A DNA stretch of 64,000 nt. It comes from Rhizobium herbae. GTDB taxonomy: Bacteria > Pseudomonadota > Alphaproteobacteria > Rhizobiales > Rhizobiaceae. The DNA lies in the NCBI RefSeq assembly GCF_017873135.1, contig NZ_JAGGJV010000005.1, positions 248,001 through 312,000 on the forward strand, given 5' to 3'. The notes under the pieces were generated by a model. It was not told where the DNA came from. It saw only the letters and a program-made list of their open reading frames with translations, and made no database searches. Below, piece by piece: positions 37,079 to 46,561 of this stretch (position 1 is the first letter of the stretch; every line of letters starts with the position of its first letter). The position numbers and the translations under genes are program-made.

Positions 37079-38730
37079 TCAGCCGGGAGGACGGAGCCAG
37101 CCCGTGTATCGTACGATCAGGCCGGTCAGCGGACTGGTGATCTCGACATGAAACCGGAAGATGCCGTCCCGTTCTTCCTCGAAAGTCTCGCCGCCCGGTG
37201 CCAGAAACAGCGGCAGCGGCAGGCCGAGGAAACGCCAGCCGCGGATCACCAGTCGCAGGCGGCCCTTGTCGGGCACCAGCGCGATCAGCACGCGAAAAGG
37301 CCCGAAATCCTCAGCCAGCAGATACGTGTCGCGACCGCTGGCGGCGGATTGGACGCTGCGGAAGGAGGTCTCCCCGAATGTGCGGATCCAGGTCTCGCGG
37401 CCATCGGCGCATTCGAAGCGGACGCTGACCGGGATGTCGGGATTGTCAGTGGGAAAGCCGATGATCGCGGCGGTGATCCGGGCAGCCAGGCCGGTGCCGC
37501 GCTCGACCCTGGCGCGTCCTTCGACGGTGCGTGTCACGGTGCTGTCGTGCATGGCGGCGACCGCAGGCGGCAAACTATCCCAGGCGCCGGCCAGCATGCG
37601 CCGATAGAGCGGGGTGTTCTCCTCGGATGGGCTGTCGTCCCGGATGCCGGAGTGGATCGAAAAGCGCGAAAACAGCGGCGCGAAATCCGCGAGCGTCAGT
37701 TCGCCTGCCGCCGGGCGTGCACCGGGTTGCGGTTTCCGGCCCGAAAGCCAGCCGCGAACGATCGCCTCCGCCGCCATTGCCGGAATGAAGGGACCGTCGT
37801 CGCCTTCGGCAATGAGATGCCAGGACCGCGCCAGCCTGCTGCCATCGATCGCAGCGCCCGTAACCGCGACGAACATGCCGCCACGATGTTCGCCGAAGCC
37901 CAGACGCTGCGACACTCGACGAAATAGCGGTGCGAATGGCGACAATGACGGCAGCAGTTTGAGCCGCACCAGCCAGCCGCAGAGACCGAGCAGCCGTTGC
38001 AATATCTGTGGCTCGGTGCCGGCGCCGGTGAAGGTGGATTTCAACCCCGGCAACGCCCGTGGCAACAGGACAAGATCCGGCGCGTCGACAAGGGCGAAGC
38101 GGCGGCTGTTCAAGGGGATGCTGCCCGGCGGCGCAATCGTCTGGCGCATGCCATCCATCAAGCCGTGACCGGTTGCCGGTTTGCCGTCATGCAGAAGCGC
38201 CACCGGCTTGCCGGCATAGCTGGAGACCGCCTTGACGACGTTCAGGCCCATGCGGACTTTGGGCGAGGGGGCGATGCCCGACGTGACCGTCTCGATATCG
38301 GCAAATCCCGGTTTCAAGGCGGCGAGCGCCGCGAAGGAAAGGGCGGGAAAGCTGCTGCAGCCGGAGAGGACGAAGCCGCCGCTTTCCTTTGCCGCGTCAT
38401 CGAAGCTGGAGATGCCGGCGACGAAGGCTGTCGCATCGGCGAGATCGAGATAGCAGACGCCAAGCGCAATACAGGTTTTGACCAGATGATACGGATCGGG
38501 TCCGGCATCCTGAAACGGCCCGGGGGCATCGATGAGGAGATCGGGATTGAGGGCCGACAACAGAGGGCCTGAGTCGCCGCTGCGATCCATCATCACAGGC
38601 TCCAGCGTCGCCTTGGCGTCGATCATCTCTCCAATAAAAGCCGTGGCTCGTCGGCAAGCAGCCGCGCCAGCCTGCCGCCGAACGTGCCGTAGCCGCCGAG
38701 GATGAGGATGCGCAGCCGCTCGGCGCTCAT
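37079..38730 (-). pseudogene. DUF4166 / saccharopine dehydrogenase-like protein, internal deletion
   Basis: The true start is ATG 38730, overlapping the upstream gene by four bases (ATGA), and reads MSAERLRILILGGYGTFGG, a Rossmann dinucleotide site. After ADEPR the frame runs into TGA at 38623-38625. The remainder (AFIGEMIDAKATLEP onward) lies in another frame, open to 37079 and ending in a DUF4166 domain (LPPAVAAMHDS to TGWLRPPG). The second strand of the Rossmann fold, about a dozen residues, is missing at the junction, so a deletion not divisible by three is likely. An internal ATG at 38626 could still give a 515-residue truncated product. Confidence 0.72.
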
Positions 38731-39182
38731 GCAAGGAACCGGCTGCGGTGCTCCGGTGTCGGCACGAAGCAGGCATTGCGGCGGCCGGCGATCCGGTAGC
38801 GATTGCGCGCCACCAGTTCGTAGAGCGGATCGCGCAGGGCCCTCGGGATAATCCGCAGCACATTGGCGAGATTCCAGGGAAAGCCGAGCCCGGCGGCCAT
38901 GCGCAGCGATCCCTCCGATTTCAGAAGGGCGCAGCCGTCCTCAATCAGGATGTTGGTCTCGTAGTTGCGGCTATCGAGGCCGTAGTGCCGGTAGAGCGCC
39001 TCGCCGAGCGGCGATTGCGCGGTGATGAAGCGGTAGCGGCCCTGCCGGTCGTGGCGCAGAACGAAGTTCACCCAGCCGGAGCAGAAGATGCATTCGCCGT
39101 CAAAGACGATGATCGGGTGGTCGTCGGCAAAGGCAGGCACCGACGGATCGTTGCGATAGCTGTAGGCCGGGCGGGATTGCAT
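38727..39182 (-). CDS. DCC family thiol-disulfide oxidoreductase (DUF393)
   Basis: A 151-residue protein of the DUF393 family, named after its DxxCxxC start: IVFDGECIFCSGWVNFVLRHD, with the CxxC pair for redox chemistry. The conserved ALYRHYGLD and LRIIPRALRDPLYELVARNRY helices follow. The biochemical role is poorly defined. It is coupled on both sides: TGATG with the metallo-hydrolase upstream and ATGA with the broken DUF4166 gene downstream. Confidence 0.87.
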   Translation of the reverse strand: MQSRPAYSYRNDPSVPAFADDHPIIVFDGECIFCSGWVNFVLRHDRQGRYRFITAQSPLGEALYRHYGLDSRNYETNILIEDGCALLKSEGSLRMAAGLGFPWNLANVLRIIPRALRDPLYELVARNRYRIAGRRNACFVPTPEHRSRFLA

Positions 39183-40129
39183 CAGGTAGCCCCTCCGGGC
39201 GCCAGGCGGTAGGCGCCGGTCAGCGACGGCGGGCCATCGGTCTCGACCTGACCGCGTTCGAGCAGGTCTTCCAGATGGGCAAAGACCGACAGCGCGGCGG
39301 CGCCATGCAGCCGCGGATCGGTGGTCGCGTAGATGACTTTCACCATCTCCGGAATAAACGCATCGCCAGCGCGCACCCGTTCCAGCACGGCGCGCTCGCG
39401 CATGCGCCGGTGCGCCCGAAGGCCCCTGAGAAACGCGGCAGGCTCCTTCACCGGGCCGCCATGGCCGGGCAGGTAGAGCCGGTCGTCGCGGCCGAGCAGC
39501 TTTTCCAGCGACGCCATATAGTCGGTCATCGATCCGTCCGGCGGCGCGACGATCGAAGTCGCCCAGGCCATGACGTGATCGGCGGAAAAGACGATGCCGG
39601 TGTCGTCAGGCTTGCCGAGAGCGAAAGCCGCATGGTTGGCGGTGTGGCCGGGCGTCAGAAGCGCGGTCAGCGACCAGCCGTCGCCCGCAATCGTCTCGCC
39701 ATCGGCCAGCGCGATATCCGGCGCGAAATCCATGTCCGAGCTTTCGGCGAACGGATTGATCTCGCCCGCATGCAGCAGCCGTGCAGCCCGGTGCGGTCCT
39801 TCGGCGACAACAAGCGCCCCGGTCGCAGCCTTCAGCCGGCGGGCCAGCGGCGCGTGGTCGCGGTGCGTGTGGCTGACGGCGATATGGGTGACCTCGCGAC
39901 CGTCAAGCGCCGCCATCAGCGCCTGGAAATGCGCCTCGTCCTCCGGCCCCGGATCGATCACCGCGACGGATTTTTTGCCGACGATATAGCTGTTGGTGCC
40001 ATGGAAGGTGAAGGGACCGGGATTGTTGACGGTGATGCGCTGCACGTCGTCCGCCACCGTCACCGCCTCGCCATGGGCAGGCTTGAAGTCGAGATCGAAG
40101 TCCGGACCATCCATGCGCCGTCTCTTCAC
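39182..40129 (-). CDS. Metallo-beta-lactamase fold hydrolase
   Basis: A 315-residue MBL-fold protein. The metal motif HTHRDH follows VTHIAVS; further ligands are in TPGHTANH, FSADHVMAW and YLPGHGGPV. A C-terminal winged-helix-like extension (RERAVLERVRAGDAF to EDLLERGQVE) resembles that of LACTB2-like hydrolases, which cut RNA or thioesters. GTG at 40129 overlaps the cupin stop by four bases (GTGA); ATG at 40114 is an alternative. It is the second gene of a four-gene overlapping operon. Confidence 0.88.
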   Translation of the reverse strand: MKRRRMDGPDFDLDFKPAHGEAVTVADDVQRITVNNPGPFTFHGTNSYIVGKKSVAVIDPGPEDEAHFQALMAALDGREVTHIAVSHTHRDHAPLARRLKAATGALVVAEGPHRAARLLHAGEINPFAESSDMDFAPDIALADGETIAGDGWSLTALLTPGHTANHAAFALGKPDDTGIVFSADHVMAWATSIVAPPDGSMTDYMASLEKLLGRDDRLYLPGHGGPVKEPAAFLRGLRAHRRMRERAVLERVRAGDAFIPEMVKVIYATTDPRLHGAAALSVFAHLEDLLERGQVETDGPPSLTGAYRLAPGGAT

Positions 40130-40422
40130 TTGTACTCGATTTCGATGAAGGACATGAATTCCTTGCCGTTGTTGACGACGTTGTGCTCGACGCCCGCCTC
40201 GCGCCGGTAGGCCTGACCCTTGGCGATATCCACCCGCCGCTCGCCCCCCGGTTCCTCAAGCAGGAATTTGCAGTCGGTCATCGGCACGACGACATAGCCC
40301 ATGCCATGCACATGATGCCCGGTATCGGCCCCAGGCTCGAAATCCCAGCGGGTGATCCGCACAACGTCGTCATCGAGAAGCAGCGTCGGCTTGGCAGGCG
40401 GGCGGGCACGAAAAATGCTCAT
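40126..40422 (-). CDS. Cupin domain protein
   Basis: A 98-residue single-domain cupin. Metal-binding motif 1 is GADTGHHVHGMGYVVVPM (two or three histidines), and motif 2 is GQAYRREAGVEHNVVN. Such small cupins are mostly isomerases or dioxygenases, or sensing proteins; the substrate is unknown. The ATG at 40422 follows GGAGACC; the upstream frame is not protein-like. It is the first gene of the cupin, MBL, DUF393, DUF4166 operon. Confidence 0.85.
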   Translation of the reverse strand: MSIFRARPPAKPTLLLDDDVVRITRWDFEPGADTGHHVHGMGYVVVPMTDCKFLLEEPGGERRVDIAKGQAYRREAGVEHNVVNNGKEFMSFIEIEYK

Positions 40423-40512
40423 GAAGGTCTCCGGGTTTGAAGGCGAGACTAGAGGGCGGGGAGGGGAATGGGAAGGGCATTGCTCCATCATCACGCGCAG
40501 TGTTTGCCGCCT

Positions 40513-40666
40513 TCACCCCCCTCTGTCACTCCGTGACATCTCCCCCTCAAGGGTGGAGATCATTCCTTTCCCTCATTGCTTCCGAACTTGATGTCAGGGG
40601 CGCTGTGTGGCGACGGCCAATCTCCCCCCTTGTGGGGGAGATGTCCCGGAGGGACAGAGGGGGGTA
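40513..40666. repeat. RIME-like intergenic palindromic mosaic, type A
   Basis: Same structure as 2502-2636: CCCCCCTCTGTCACTCCG, CTCCCCCTCAAGGGTGGAG, then a second arm TCTCCCCCCTTGTGGGGGAGA and GGAGGGACAGAGGGGGG. It lies between the cupin gene and tRNA-Gln and fills most of that 370-base gap. Confidence 0.75.
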
Positions 40667-40792
40667 AACCGCCACAACCTCCGCATCCGTTCGAAAAATC
40701 CGCGCAAAACCCCAACTTAAGCGTTGTCGCATGCGTGCGGCTTTGCTAAACCGGCTCTCGATTTGGCCGGACGATTTGTTCGCGCCAAGCGT

Positions 40793-40866
40793 TGGGGCGT
40801 AGCCAAGTGGTAAGGCACTGGTTTTTGGTACCGGCACCCCTGGTTCGAATCCAGGCGCCCCAGCCA
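40793..40866 (+). tRNA. tRNA-Gln (TTG)
   Basis: Acceptor stem TGGGGCG / CGCCCCA, T-loop TTCGAAT, and anticodon loop TTTTGGT in the stem CTGGT / ACCGG give anticodon TTG. The discriminator is G and CCA is encoded (40864-40866). A low-GC HNH gene follows about 180 bases later. Confidence 0.95.
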
Positions 40867-41046
40867 ATTTTACTTCGACAAATTCGATCATATATCCAGC
40901 GTTTGGTGTTACTGCGCATCAGTTTTCTGTTGTTCAATTCTGTAACATGGAGCACTGACCGTGATTTAATCTTTATCGTTTTGATGAAATACCATGATGG
41001 CATTACAATCCCCGCCGACCAAATATGACTCAGTTCGGTAGCAGAC

Positions 41047-41817
41047 ATGGAAACCGTATTCCCACCTGTCTTCAAGTGCATTTACTGCGGGGATGAAAAA
41101 GGCCCTTTCTCCAAGGAGCATGTGATTCCTGTTGGCTTGGGAGGGACATGGATTTTGCCTCGCGCAAGTTGCGAGGATTGCAGAAAGAAGACTCAAAAAG
41201 TCGAAAACTTCTGCCTTCGAAATCACTTCGGAAATACGCGGATCGCTCTTGACATGAAAACACGGCATCCTGAGCAAAGGCCAGATAACGTAGCTTTCAG
41301 TGTCACCAAAAAAGATTTAAGCGTTGAATCTGTATATATACACAAATCCGAATTGCCAATTTTTCTTGTCTTACCCGTATATCCAGCTTCGCGGATCGTA
41401 AGAACGTTAACCGACAAGAATATTGTTGATCCGTCTTCAAATGAGTGGGTACATATATCTAGCTTTGAAACGCTTCAGTTCCTCTCAGGTGACGGAGGCG
41501 CTGTTAAAATAGCAAGCATGGATTTTACGGGGTTTGCCCGATTTCTTGCAAAAATGGCCCACGGCTATCTAGTTTGTACGCAAGGTGTTGACGGGTTTGA
41601 GCATTTTCTCGGAGATTTAATCTGCGAGAAAACCGAGGAGTATTGGCATTGGGTAGGGAGTGTTGTTGATTGGTTTGTGCCACCCCCAACAGACGATGTT
41701 TTTCAGATACAAGGGATCACGCACAACGAAACAGGGCACCTAATCGTACGCATCCGGTTATTTCCCAACTTAAACGCTCCAGTATATCATGTGGTAGGCG
41801 GCAGGATTCGACCATAA
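41047..41817 (+). CDS. HNH-type nuclease-like protein, probably acquired
   Basis: A 256-residue protein. The N-terminus has the split HNH zinc-finger layout CIYCGDEKG (C11, C14), FSKEHVIPVGLGG (H25) and SCEDC (C42, C45), typical of HNH_5-like endonucleases. The remaining 200 residues are unrecognised, with aromatic-rich segments such as EEYWHWVGSVVDWF. Its base composition is clearly lower in GC than its neighbours, and it lies just after tRNA-Gln, both signs of horizontal transfer. No integrase or partner gene is present. A defence or mobile-element role is possible but unproven. Confidence 0.75.
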   Translation: METVFPPVFKCIYCGDEKGPFSKEHVIPVGLGGTWILPRASCEDCRKKTQKVENFCLRNHFGNTRIALDMKTRHPEQRPDNVAFSVTKKDLSVESVYIHKSELPIFLVLPVYPASRIVRTLTDKNIVDPSSNEWVHISSFETLQFLSGDGGAVKIASMDFTGFARFLAKMAHGYLVCTQGVDGFEHFLGDLICEKTEEYWHWVGSVVDWFVPPPTDDVFQIQGITHNETGHLIVRIRLFPNLNAPVYHVVGGRIRP

Positions 41818-41929
41818 TCTCTCACACGCTAGAGCCCCGCCTTCTCCATCTAAATTTTCCGCACTTCCAACTGCTCATCGCGACCTGGATGGTGACCCTG
41901 TATGTTCTCTGGTGCAACGTAAAAAAATG

Positions 41930-41961
41930 CAAAACAAAACCCGCCGATCTTCACCGGCGGG
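41930..41961 (-). terminator. Terminator of lipoprotein gene
   Basis: On the minus strand, CCCGCCG, loop GTGAAGAT, CGGCGGG and TTTTGTTTT; 36 bases beyond the stop at 41997. Confidence 0.85.
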
Positions 41962-41996
41962 TCCATTCACATCAACACAATCTACGCCAAAAACCC

Positions 41997-42407
41997 TTAC
42001 TTCGCCTTGTCGCCGGCCAGAAACTCGTCGCACCAGCTCGGGCCTGACGATTTCTTGATGTCGCCGAGGACGTGGACCGAGCGGATCACGTAATCCGAGG
42101 AAACGTTGAGCTGGACGGAGCAGGAGAGGAATTCGGTGCGGGCAGAGGCGATCTTCTTGCCCTTCTTGCCGTTTTCGCCTTCGGCATATTGCGCCGGGAT
42201 TGTCCGCTTCTTGTAGCCGCCCTTCCAGGAATAGACCGTCATGTCGCCGTTTGAGACGTCCGACTGCGGCGGTCCGAAAGCGGCGAAGAAGACGCCGGCG
42301 GGCTGGCCCTTCCAGCGGGCTTCGACGGCATTTCTGGCCGGTCCCACGGTGGTGCAGCCGGCGAGCGCCAGCGCGAGGCCGGCCACGGTCATCAAGCGGA
42401 AATTCAT
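41997..42407 (-). CDS. Conserved lipoprotein
   Basis: A 136-residue lipoprotein: short basic start, hydrophobic core and lipobox ALAGC (cysteine about 18). The mature part has GQPAGVFFAAFGPPQSDVSNGDMTVYSWKGGYKKR, a pattern seen in small rhizobial outer-membrane proteins, and cysteines in SCSVQLNVSSDYVIR and WCDEF that could form a disulfide. The ATG at 42407 follows AAGGGA; the frame upstream to 42566 is not supported. Function unknown. Confidence 0.78.
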   Translation of the reverse strand: MNFRLMTVAGLALALAGCTTVGPARNAVEARWKGQPAGVFFAAFGPPQSDVSNGDMTVYSWKGGYKKRTIPAQYAEGENGKKGKKIASARTEFLSCSVQLNVSSDYVIRSVHVLGDIKKSSGPSWCDEFLAGDKAK

Positions 42408-42775
42408 CTGGTCAAGTCCCTTTGGCTTTCGTTCTGAAACATCGGTCTGCCAAGGCGGCGCAGCACGGCGGTGGCCAAGGCTTTCAACCCTGCCTCTAGC
42501 GCTAAACCGATTGAAAGAAAATCGGCAGAATGACTTATAGGCGCGGTTGCGCGCATAAATTTGCAAGCGTTGCCGAAAGGCCCCAGCAGCGGGCGGCGGG
42601 GCTGCCTGACGACCCCCGGAACCTCGGCGCAGCCGCGACGGGCGAAGGCCGGCACCTGTCGTGTGGTCGCTGCCCGGATAAGGCGGGTACGGTTGTGGCG
42701 GGCAGGCTTGCCTGCCGGTGCAACGGACTGATCCCGTTGTTTTCAGGCGGCTTGCCGATTTTTCCCATTTTGCGC
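42408..42775. other. Gene-free region before tRNA-Pro
   Basis: About 370 bases with no convincing gene. It contains a hairpin GGCAGGC-TT-GCCTGCC at 42701-42716. The open frames here lack ribosome sites. Confidence 0.5.
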
Positions 42776-42804
42776 CTTGTGGAAAGGAAAATGCTGTTCT
42801 ATAG
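42776..42804 (+). promoter_or_regulatory. Promoter of tRNA-Pro
   Basis: CTTGTG (42776-42781), a 17-base spacer and CTATAG (42799-42804), close to the rhizobial vegetative consensus CTTGAC/CTATAT. Transcription would begin about eight bases before the tRNA. Confidence 0.65.
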
Positions 42805-42819
42805 AGGCGCCGCTGGTCA

Positions 42820-42896
42820 CGGAGTGTAGCGCAGCCTGGTAGCGCACGTCGTTCGGGACGACGGGGTCGGAGGTTCGAATCCTCTCACTCCGACCA
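42820..42896 (+). tRNA. tRNA-Pro (CGG)
   Basis: Acceptor stem CGGAGTG / CACTCCG, anticodon stem CGTCG / CGACG with loop TTCGGGA (anticodon CGG), T-loop TTCGAAT, discriminator A and encoded CCA. Confidence 0.95.
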
Positions 42897-43143
42897 GCTT
42901 GAATTTTGATTTTCGATTGAAAATCAAAAAGGTGGAATTCCCGAGATTTTCCTGTTTCCCCCTTAAATCCACAACTGTCCGCCCGCGTCGCGCGATGCGG
43001 CGTGTATTGCGCCGCTGTCTTCCTTGACCGAAAAAGACAAGATGACTTACAACGGCGTGACATCCGCACACCCATCATGTCCCGTGCTCCCGGCCGCCCT
43101 TATTGGCAGCCGCGCCCGGCCTACCGATCAGGAATTCCGGCCC

Positions 43144-43623
43144 ATGTTCGATATCCTCTGGCGTAGCGTGGCGATCGGCCTTGGCGGCACCGTCCTCATG
43201 GATCTCTGGGCTTTCCTGTTGTTCTTGGCTGCCGGCCAGTCGCGGCCGAACTGGGCGCCGGTCGGGCGCTGGTTCTGGCACCTGCGCACCGGAAAGGTCT
43301 TTCACGAGGATATCGGCAAGGCCGCGCCCTATGAGCATGAACTGGCTCTGGGCTGGATCTGCCACTATGCCGTCGGCATTCTGTACGGCATCCTGCTGAT
43401 CGTCTTTACCGGCCCGTCCTGGCTTGCCGCGCCGACGTTCCTGCCGGCCTGGATCCTCGGTATCGTCACCGTCGGCGCCGGCTGGTTCCTGTTGCAGCCG
43501 GGGCTTGGGATCGGCTGGGCGGCGTCGAAGCTTCCCAATGCCAACACGGTGCGCCTGCTCAATCTTGTCTCCCATACGGTTTTTGCGGCCGGCATGTACG
43601 GGACGGCGCTTCTCATCCGCTGA
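43144..43623 (+). CDS. DUF2938 membrane protein
   Basis: A 159-residue membrane protein with four predicted helices. The DUF2938 hallmarks are GGTVLMDLWAFLLF near residue 15, GRWFWHLRTGKVFHEDI and the HELALGWICHYAVGILYG segment. The family has no known biochemical role. ATG at 43144 is the start; upstream codons to 43024 lack a ribosome site. Confidence 0.85.
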   Translation: MFDILWRSVAIGLGGTVLMDLWAFLLFLAAGQSRPNWAPVGRWFWHLRTGKVFHEDIGKAAPYEHELALGWICHYAVGILYGILLIVFTGPSWLAAPTFLPAWILGIVTVGAGWFLLQPGLGIGWAASKLPNANTVRLLNLVSHTVFAAGMYGTALLIR

Positions 43624-43688
43624 AGACGTTTCTTGCCCCGGGCGATTACCGTGCTATGGCTTTGGCGCGCACCGTTCAAGGACATGTT

Positions 43689-43967
43689 TTGAAAAAGATA
43701 GACGACCTGATTGCCTCCGTGACGAGTATCCACGACCGCTACAAAGCCGGCCGCATGGAGCGGGAAACCGTGCGCGAATGGGTGCTTGGCCTTGGGGGAT
43801 ATCCGGCGCCCTATGCCGAACCGCTGGGTGACGCCGCGGCGTGGTTCAGGCCGGTCCGGGATATGGAGCCGGACGCGCTGAAGGCAGCCGACCTGGAGCG
43901 GTTGAAGGCCATCGTCGAAGCCGGGGGCTCGGTCACACTAAACCCGGCGCGGTTCAACGGCCGCTGA
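43689..43967 (+). CDS. Small hypothetical protein
   Basis: A 92-residue, charged, probably helical protein (KKIDDLIASVTSIHDRYKAG, DALKAADLERLKAIVEAGG). It is not recognised. TTG at 43689 is preferred because AAGGA lies seven bases before it; ATG at 43656 is an alternative adding eleven residues. It follows the DUF2938 gene on the same strand. Confidence 0.55.
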   Translation: MKKIDDLIASVTSIHDRYKAGRMERETVREWVLGLGGYPAPYAEPLGDAAAWFRPVRDMEPDALKAADLERLKAIVEAGGSVTLNPARFNGR

Positions 43968-44003
43968 GGCCGTCGACATTTCGGATGTTTTGGGGGAAAT
44001 GCC

Positions 44004-44046
44004 CGCAAGCACCGCCGTCGACCTTTTGTCGCTGGCGGTGCTTGCG
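44004..44046. terminator. Hairpin between convergent genes
   Basis: Thirteen-base perfect stem CGCAAGCACCGCC / GGCGGTGCTTGCG, with inner CGAC/GTCG, located between the small hypothetical gene (plus) and cysN (minus). No U-tract on either side, so the mode of termination is uncertain. Confidence 0.55.
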
Positions 44047-44058
44047 AGACAGACCATT

Positions 44059-45567
44059 TCAGATGTCGACAGCGGCATCCTTGAAGATTTGCGAAGCCTC
44101 GCCGGCGGTCATGCGGAGTAGATCGGTTTCGTCGCGGCGGCGGGAGAACAGCTCGGTCGCCATCAGCTGGTCCGCCAGGTCCGCCGGCAGCGAGAGCACC
44201 ACCCGGGTCTCGTCCGAACGAAAGCCTGTCAGCGACGAGCGCTTGGCCGTGATCATGCCGCCGGCCACCGTGTTGTTGGTGTCCGGATCGATCAGGATGA
44301 AGGCGCCGGTGGTGCGGTTCTGTTCATAGGCGTCGAAAACCGCATTCTCATCGAAGGAAAGATGGACTTTGCCAATGCCGTTCATGGGCAGGAGGCCTGT
44401 CCGCTGGTTCCAGCTGCCGGTCTTCAGGTCGAGTTGGCTGAATGGGTTGGCAGTGACGCGCTGGCGTCGCGAGCCGCTCTTCAGCCAGTAACGCCGACCC
44501 GGCTGAATGCCCTCCGACTGCAGGGCAACGAGCTGGGCGTCGAAATCGAGGCCGACCTGCGGCTGGCTGTCGATCGAGACGATCATGTCGCCGCGCGACA
44601 CGTCGACCTGGCGGTCGAGTACCAGCGTGATGGCATCACCGGTAACGGCTGCGTTGCGCACAAGATCGAAGGTGATGATCTTGGTAACGTTGGCAACCAT
44701 GCCGGACGGCAGGATGACGACACTGTCGCCAGGCTTGACGGAGCCGCCGGCAACCGTGCCCTGATAGCCGCGAAAGCTTTCACCGGGACGCGAGACACGC
44801 TGCACCGGCAGGCGGAAGCCGACGGTCTGGGCGGAGCGAACGGTCGCCAGTTCCAGCACTTCGACCAGCGTCTGGCCGTCATACCAGGGCATCGAGGCCT
44901 TGCCGTCATAGACGACGTTTTCGCCCTTCAGCGCCGACATCGGAATGGCGGTGATCTGGCGGACGCCGAGCGACAGCGCCAGTTCCCGGAATTGGTGGCT
45001 GATCTGGTCGAAGCGGGCGCGATCATAGTCGACCAGATCGAACTTGTTGACGGCGAGGACGAACTGCTTGATGCCCATCAGCGAGGCGATCGTCGCGTGG
45101 CGGCGGGTCTGTTCCAGCAGGCCGGTGCGGGCGTCAACCAGCAAAATGGCGAGATCGGCCGTGGACGCGCCGGTTGCCATATTGCGGGTATACTGCTCAT
45201 GGCCGGGGGTGTCGGCGACGATGAAGGAACGCTTGTCGGTGGCGAAGTAGCGATAGGCGACATCGATGGTGATGCCCTGTTCGCGCTCGGCCTGAAGACC
45301 GTCGAGCAGCAATGCGAAATCGGGCAGGCCGAGATCGTTCTGCTTGCCACTGTCGCGGCGCAGCGTCGCTGCCTGGTCTTCCTTGACGGCCTTGGTGTCC
45401 CAGAGCAGCCGGCCGATCAGGGTGGACTTGCCGTCATCGACGCTGCCGCAGGTGATGAGGCGCAAGGGGCGCGTGTCGCGCGGCAGGCGCGCGGCGTCAA
45501 CCGCCGGGAAAGCGGTGATCGTGCCTGTGGGTGCCTCAACGGCTTGTGCGGTTGCGGAAACGGTCAT
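44059..45567 (-). CDS. cysN: Sulfate adenylyltransferase subunit 1 (GTPase)
   Basis: A 502-residue regulatory GTPase that couples GTP hydrolysis to adenylyl sulfate synthesis. G1 is GSVDDGKST at 41-49, G3 is DTPGHEQ and G4 is NKFD. The beta-barrel domains after residue 240 are like elongation factor Tu. The length excludes the fused APS kinase form (NodQ/CysNC), so phosphoadenylyl sulfate is not made by this protein. It overlaps cysD by one base. Confidence 0.95.
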   Translation of the reverse strand: MTVSATAQAVEAPTGTITAFPAVDAARLPRDTRPLRLITCGSVDDGKSTLIGRLLWDTKAVKEDQAATLRRDSGKQNDLGLPDFALLLDGLQAEREQGITIDVAYRYFATDKRSFIVADTPGHEQYTRNMATGASTADLAILLVDARTGLLEQTRRHATIASLMGIKQFVLAVNKFDLVDYDRARFDQISHQFRELALSLGVRQITAIPMSALKGENVVYDGKASMPWYDGQTLVEVLELATVRSAQTVGFRLPVQRVSRPGESFRGYQGTVAGGSVKPGDSVVILPSGMVANVTKIITFDLVRNAAVTGDAITLVLDRQVDVSRGDMIVSIDSQPQVGLDFDAQLVALQSEGIQPGRRYWLKSGSRRQRVTANPFSQLDLKTGSWNQRTGLLPMNGIGKVHLSFDENAVFDAYEQNRTTGAFILIDPDTNNTVAGGMITAKRSSLTGFRSDETRVVLSLPADLADQLMATELFSRRRDETDLLRMTAGEASQIFKDAAVDI

Positions 45568-46520
45568 CAGAAATATCCTTCGCGCTTCTTCTTTTCCATC
45601 GAGCCGGACTGGTCCCGGTCGATGGCGCGGCCCTGCCGTTCGGAAACCGTGGCGATTTCCAGTTCGGCAATGACCTCTTCGAGATTGGTAGCCTCAGAGG
45701 GGATGGCGCCCGTCAGCGGAAAATCGCCAAGCGTGCGGAAACGGATCGAGCCATGCTTGACGGTTTCGCCGGGCAGAAGTTCCAGGCGCGGGTCTTCGGC
45801 AAGGATCATCATGCCGTCGCGCTCCACGTAGGGGCGCTCCTTGGCGTAGTAGAGCGGCACCAGCGGAATGTCTTCCACCTGGATGTAGCGCCAGATATCG
45901 ACCTCGGTCCAGTTCGACAGCGGGAAGGCTCGCACGCTCTCTCCCTTGCGGATCATGCCGTTGTAGATGTTCCAGAGTTCCGGACGCTGGGCGCGCGGAT
46001 CCCAGCGATGCTCGGGCGTGCGGAACGAATAAATCCGTTCCTTGGCGCGGCTTGCCTCTTCGTCGCGGCGCGCGCCGCCGAAAGCCGCATCGAAGCCGCC
46101 GGCATCCAGCGCCTGACGCAGGCCTTCGGTTTTCATGATGTCGGTGAACAGCGCCGAGCCGTGGGTGAACGGGGTCACGTTTTCAGCGGCACCGCGCGGA
46201 TTGATATGCTCGATGAAGTCGAGATCGTACTTCTTCACGATGTCGTTGCGGAACGCGATCATCTCGGCAAACTTCCAGCCGGTGTTCACATGCAAGAGCG
46301 GGAAGGGCACGCGGCCGGGGTAGAACGCCTTGCGCGCCAGATGCAGCAGCACGGACGAATCCTTGCCGACGGAATAGAGCATCACCGGCTTGTCGAACTC
46401 GGCGGCGACTTCGCGAAAGATATGAATCGCCTCGTTCTCGAGCGCCTTCAGATGCGGATCGAGCGGCGTTTTTGTCGTCTGCGGATTGTGCAGTTCCGTT
46501 TCCGGAAGGGTACTGGGCAT
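45567..46520 (-). CDS. cysD: Sulfate adenylyltransferase subunit 2
   Basis: A 317-residue PP-loop ATP pyrophosphatase-type enzyme that forms adenylyl sulfate from sulfate and ATP with CysN. The PP-loop SVGKDSSV is near residue 50, with [10 protein letters not shown] and the closing basic tail KKKREGYF. The stop overlaps the cysN start (TGATG), the usual arrangement. It is 41 bases after cysH, giving a cysHDN operon. Confidence 0.95.
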   Translation of the reverse strand: MPSTLPETELHNPQTTKTPLDPHLKALENEAIHIFREVAAEFDKPVMLYSVGKDSSVLLHLARKAFYPGRVPFPLLHVNTGWKFAEMIAFRNDIVKKYDLDFIEHINPRGAAENVTPFTHGSALFTDIMKTEGLRQALDAGGFDAAFGGARRDEEASRAKERIYSFRTPEHRWDPRAQRPELWNIYNGMIRKGESVRAFPLSNWTEVDIWRYIQVEDIPLVPLYYAKERPYVERDGMMILAEDPRLELLPGETVKHGSIRFRTLGDFPLTGAIPSEATNLEEVIAELEIATVSERQGRAIDRDQSGSMEKKKREGYF

Positions 46521-46561
46521 TTCAAGTCTCCGGGAGTGTCTGTGGTGCGAGCCTGCGCGGA

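Noticed and set aside
36916..37140. 74-codon plus-strand frame next to the LysR remnant
   Set aside because: No good ribosome site and it overlaps the end of the DUF4166 gene.
40867..42000. Integrative element at tRNA-Gln with attachment sites
   Set aside because: I looked for a second copy of the tRNA 3' end beyond the HNH gene and saw none; no integrase is present.
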